This document shows positions 61,508 to 64,000 of a stretch of DNA of 64,000 bases, piece by piece. Made by a program: the position numbers and the translations under genes. The stretch is from Seminavis robusta (taxonomy: Eukaryota > Bacillariophyta > Bacillariophyceae > Naviculales > Naviculaceae). Where the stretch lies: assembly GCA_903772945.1 (NCBI GenBank), contig CAICTM010000216.1:26067-90066 (forward strand), given 5' to 3'. Below the pieces are notes generated by a model. It was not told the DNA's origin. It saw only the letters and a program-made list of their open reading frames with translations, and made no database searches. Within the stretch, counting starts at the first letter, position 1; each line of letters opens with the position of its first letter.

Positions 61508-62590
61508 CTAGGATTTCTTGTTCCCCTGATTCTTCGCCTTATCAACCTTGGACTGAAAAAGGGCATGTCGAGCTCTGAGTGTGGCTTTGGTAGGAAAGTT
61601 GTCTCCAGAAAGGTCCAATACGTTCGAACGGTATTTTGCAATGCCATATTCCTTTATCTTCTTTTGATGCCTCTCAGCATCAGACACACAAAAAACGCCA
61701 TTCTCATTCAGACACCAAAGATAGGAATCAAAGGCCTTGTGCAGCGTCGACTCAAGGAGCATACCATTACAAGTATCGTAGATGCTGCATATCTTAGCCT
61801 GCTCCAAAACACGTTTTTTTGCTGCCACGGGAATGATGTGCGCGGCCTGTACATTGCCACTTCCTTCTCTGTATTGTGTTCCAGACACAACACACTTTCT
61901 CTTGTCCCTAACAAGCAATGCTGCTTGGAAAACCTTTTGGATATGCCCTAGAGTGGAGGTGGATATGGAGGAGACATTGGATCCAGAGAAAGGTGCAGCA
62001 ATCTCACCAGGGAATCCTGTTGGGGAACCATCAGAACCTCGTTCCCAAGCCAGTACCGCTGGCGTATTAGAAATTTGTATGAACTCTTCAAGGTCACTGT
62101 CCCCCTGAATCTTTTTGCGAGAGGTGAGATCATTCCTGTTAGGAAGGTAGTAAAGAGTAACCTTGTCTGAACTTCTGACTTGCCTGTCGCTGCAGATCAT
62201 CATAAGACTTCGCCAGCAGGTTGTAGGGTAGATGATTGCCCTCACTACTCCATGTGCGGCAGAACTCCAATCTTTGCTGCTGCTTCTGAGCGGGTGCCAC
62301 CACGATCAAAGGCTGCGGCCCCGAAGAATTGGAGGGTATGGAATCCCATGCCTTCAAAGCCTTGTCTTCAGATAAAGGTGGTTCGGTGTCGGGGAGGTAG
62401 ATAAAGATCTCATTCACCGGGGCATGATCGATGTCTGGACTCAATTTTGCTTTTGCTGCCTCTGCTAAGGCATCAATATTCCAGTCGCTTTCCTTACATC
62501 ATTTGGTTTTTTGACTGAAGTGGGTCGGCCCTCCGGTTCATCCTTTCCCTTATTGTAGTAGAGCTGAACCCAAACAGATGAAGAAGACAT
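61508..62590 (-). pseudogene. Crinkler-like head + HNH nuclease, frame-broken
   Basis: On the minus strand, an ATG at 62590 opens MSSSSVWVQLYYNKGKDEPE. After one frame change near 62507-62511 it continues as DWNIDALAEAAKAKLSPDI, VNEIFIYLPDTEPP and PLIVVAPAQ. This follows the ubiquitin-like header of Crinkler (CRN/CR) proteins: strand, conserved helix with AxKxK, then PLxVVxP. A helical linker runs to about 62170, where the frame changes again. The C-terminal 200 residues form an HNH_2-type nuclease domain: KCVVSGTQYREGSGNVQAAH, IIPVAAKKR, then CNGMLLESTLHKAFDSYLW with the expected Cys, His and Asn residues. In other CR proteins such nuclease tails act on DNA. Two one-base frame changes indicate a decayed gene or sequence errors. 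The head assignment is less certain than the HNH part. Confidence 0.6.
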
Positions 62591-62958
62591 GATGGTTGTT
62601 GTTGTTGCGCTTTGTTGCAGCGTTCGAACGTTCGATTGTTGTCGCTTGTTGCAACGAATGGCATGGCGTGATACTGAATAGATGGAATTTGTTGTCCGCT
62701 GAGGTGTGGTCCGCTACTTTGGCTGCGCGCGTTGCTCTCCACGCCGCCGTTGCTATCCGATCGCCATTGTCGCAATTTTCCTGTGTTAATTTCGATTCGT
62801 GACTAAAAGCAATCACATGGTTGCATGGGGTCCTTAACTGAGCCATCTAGACCTAGCTAGCTAGATTCGATTCGATTCGGATTCGAAGGTCCTTGATGTA
62901 GCCACTATGCATACTAGCTCTAGGGGGATGAGCGAACTTGCTTACGGGGCTACATTTA

Positions 62959-63442
62959 GGGGTCGTCAAAGTTCCTCCAATTCAGCACTTTTTTCTTCTT
63001 TTGAAGAACCTGGTGGGGGAGCCAGAAGAGGGGAAGAGAAGGGGATCTGGGGAGGAACCGGAGAACCTCTCCGGAGGCCGGCTCATTCCTGCTTTCCGTT
63101 GGACACGTCACAAACTAGAGGCTTTTCTTGAGGGAATGGACTGCAGCGTACCGGTATTAGTGATAAATCTCTAGCTATTCGTCTGAAGTATATGTTAAGT
63201 CTCTACATGATCGCTTTGTTCTTCAAGACTCAGTGGTGACGTTTGTCTGTTCTTGGCGAATTCTATCCAATCCCGGGAGGAGAAAAATAAATATTTTGAG
63301 AGGAGGAGGAGCTAAAATCGCTCCTCCTCGGAGGAGGAACTTTCTTGCCTCTCCGACCCCTTCTTTTCAACTTTCCACGCTCCCCCACCAGGTTCTTGAA
63401 AAGAAGAAAAAAGTGCTGAATTGGAGGAACTTTGACGACCCC
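62959..63442. mobile_element. 484-bp MITE with ~64-bp terminal inverted repeats
   Basis: The left end at 62959 reads GGGGTCGTCAAAGTTCCTCC, and the reverse complement of the right end at 63442 is identical. About 64 bases (62959-63022 against 63379-63442) match with a single visible mismatch (TTTTGAAG against TTTTCAAG), and weaker similarity runs further in. The element is flanked on both sides by the dinucleotide TA (62957-62958 and 63443-63444), as for Tc1/mariner-type insertions. Inside are a GA-rich hairpin (GGAGGAGGAGC / GCTCCTCCTC, about 63302-63330) and no transposase frame. The high arm identity suggests a fairly recent insertion. Confidence 0.85.
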
Positions 63443-63565
63443 TATTGCATTGGTTTGGTATGGTCAAAGTTACCGGTCTATTGAAATAATGGAGCAATTG
63501 ACTTAATTAATATCAACCCAAAATGTCAGTTAAAAATAAATAATTCGCATTTGGCTGGAAAATGA

Positions 63566-63700
63566 GTTCAATTGGATTGGATTGGTTTGAATTGGATTGG
63601 ATAGATTCAATTAGATCCATGAAAATACTGTTATTTGTATAGTAAATACCAATTCAATTCAATCCAATCCAATTCAATGCAATCCAATGCAATCCAATGG
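63566..63700. repeat. fold-back of ATTGG/CCAAT pentamer arrays
   Basis: ATTGG-type units (TTGGATTGGATTGG) at 63570-63601 face CCAAT-type units (CAATCCAATCCAATTCAATG) at 63650-63700 across about 50 bp. The two arrays are inverted relative to each other and could form a hairpin. Confidence 0.75.
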
Positions 63701-64000
63701 AACATAACCTGCCAAAGTAAAAGATTGGATACTTTTCGCACAAACTGTACTGCAACGTAAAACAGTAGTATGTGGAATTCACAACTAAACTATCATTTCT
63801 ACGGTATAGAATCGAGTACACTACAGCACTATAGCAACATTTGCCCATATCTGGTCTTGGGTTCTTTGTCTCATTCAGTACTGTCATGGAAGTCCAAAGC
63901 TGTAAATAACACATATGCATTAACACCATTATATTCACTAAGATGGGGGTTTTCTGATACCCGAGTACCGAGAGACTTGGAGTGACCCTGTCACGGGTAA

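Larger units (their letters stand above)
62591..64000. other. gene-free right end with MITE and ATTGG fold-back
   Basis: No coding gene is seen to the window edge. It holds the two repeats listed separately, plus a GATTCGATTCGATTCGG run near 62863-62885. Confidence 0.5.

Overview
This window reads as nuclear DNA of a pennate diatom. The evidence is spliceosomal introns of about 70-150 bp with GT-AG ends in otherwise compact genes, a diatom-style receptor with a PS-rich linker and leucine-rich repeats, NTF2-like secreted proteins, a class C GPCR, CRAL-TRIO proteins, and a Crypton-type transposon remnant. A Seminavis robusta-like raphid diatom is my best guess, but that is inference. No virus, CRISPR array, operon or bacterial feature was seen.

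Layout. 0-3.3 kb: a CRAL-TRIO lipid-transfer protein with a decayed tandem copy behind it, then a phytanoyl-CoA dioxygenase-type gene on the minus strand. 3.9-25.4 kb is rich in signalling genes: a membrane-anchored LRR protein, an ionotropic glutamate receptor-like channel, a copine with an unusual Gly/Ala/Lys-rich N-terminus and a 7-nt microexon, a secreted NTF2-like protein, tRNA-Leu(AAG), a 1736-residue adenylyl cyclase (pseudokinase-AAA-GAF-cyclase) and, divergently transcribed from it, a GABA-B-like class C GPCR. 25.9-32.7 kb: a U-box/LamG-like protein, a broken two-domain sulfotransferase-like gene, a small membrane protein and a methyltransferase.

33.9-47.9 kb: an unknown coiled-coil protein, a MYND zinc-finger protein (a truncated paralogue lies at 47 kb), a mitochondrial-type nucleoside diphosphate kinase, two related small zinc-ribbon proteins, an unknown basic protein, a CENP-V/GFA protein, a fucosyltransferase-like type II membrane protein and a large Ser/Arg-rich disordered protein. 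48.3-50.6 kb is a decayed Crypton (tyrosine recombinase plus GCR1-like DNA-binding domain). 51.4-60.3 kb holds an S9 prolyl-oligopeptidase-family peptidase, an unknown acidic protein, a CENP-O/Mcm21-like kinetochore protein, an MPDU1 homologue and RNA polymerase II subunit RPB7. 61.5-63.5 kb holds a decayed Crinkler-like/HNH nuclease gene and a 484-bp MITE with about 64-bp terminal inverted repeats and TA flanks.

The genes are individually transcribed. The most suggestive functional grouping is receptor and second-messenger genes (LRR, iGluR, copine, cyclase, GPCR) within 21 kb. Intergenic spaces are unusually full of short palindromic runs (TACCGGTA, CTAGCTAG, GTAC). Gene models were built by eye from reading frames, splice consensus and phase arithmetic; homology calls come from remembered family motifs and were not searched.
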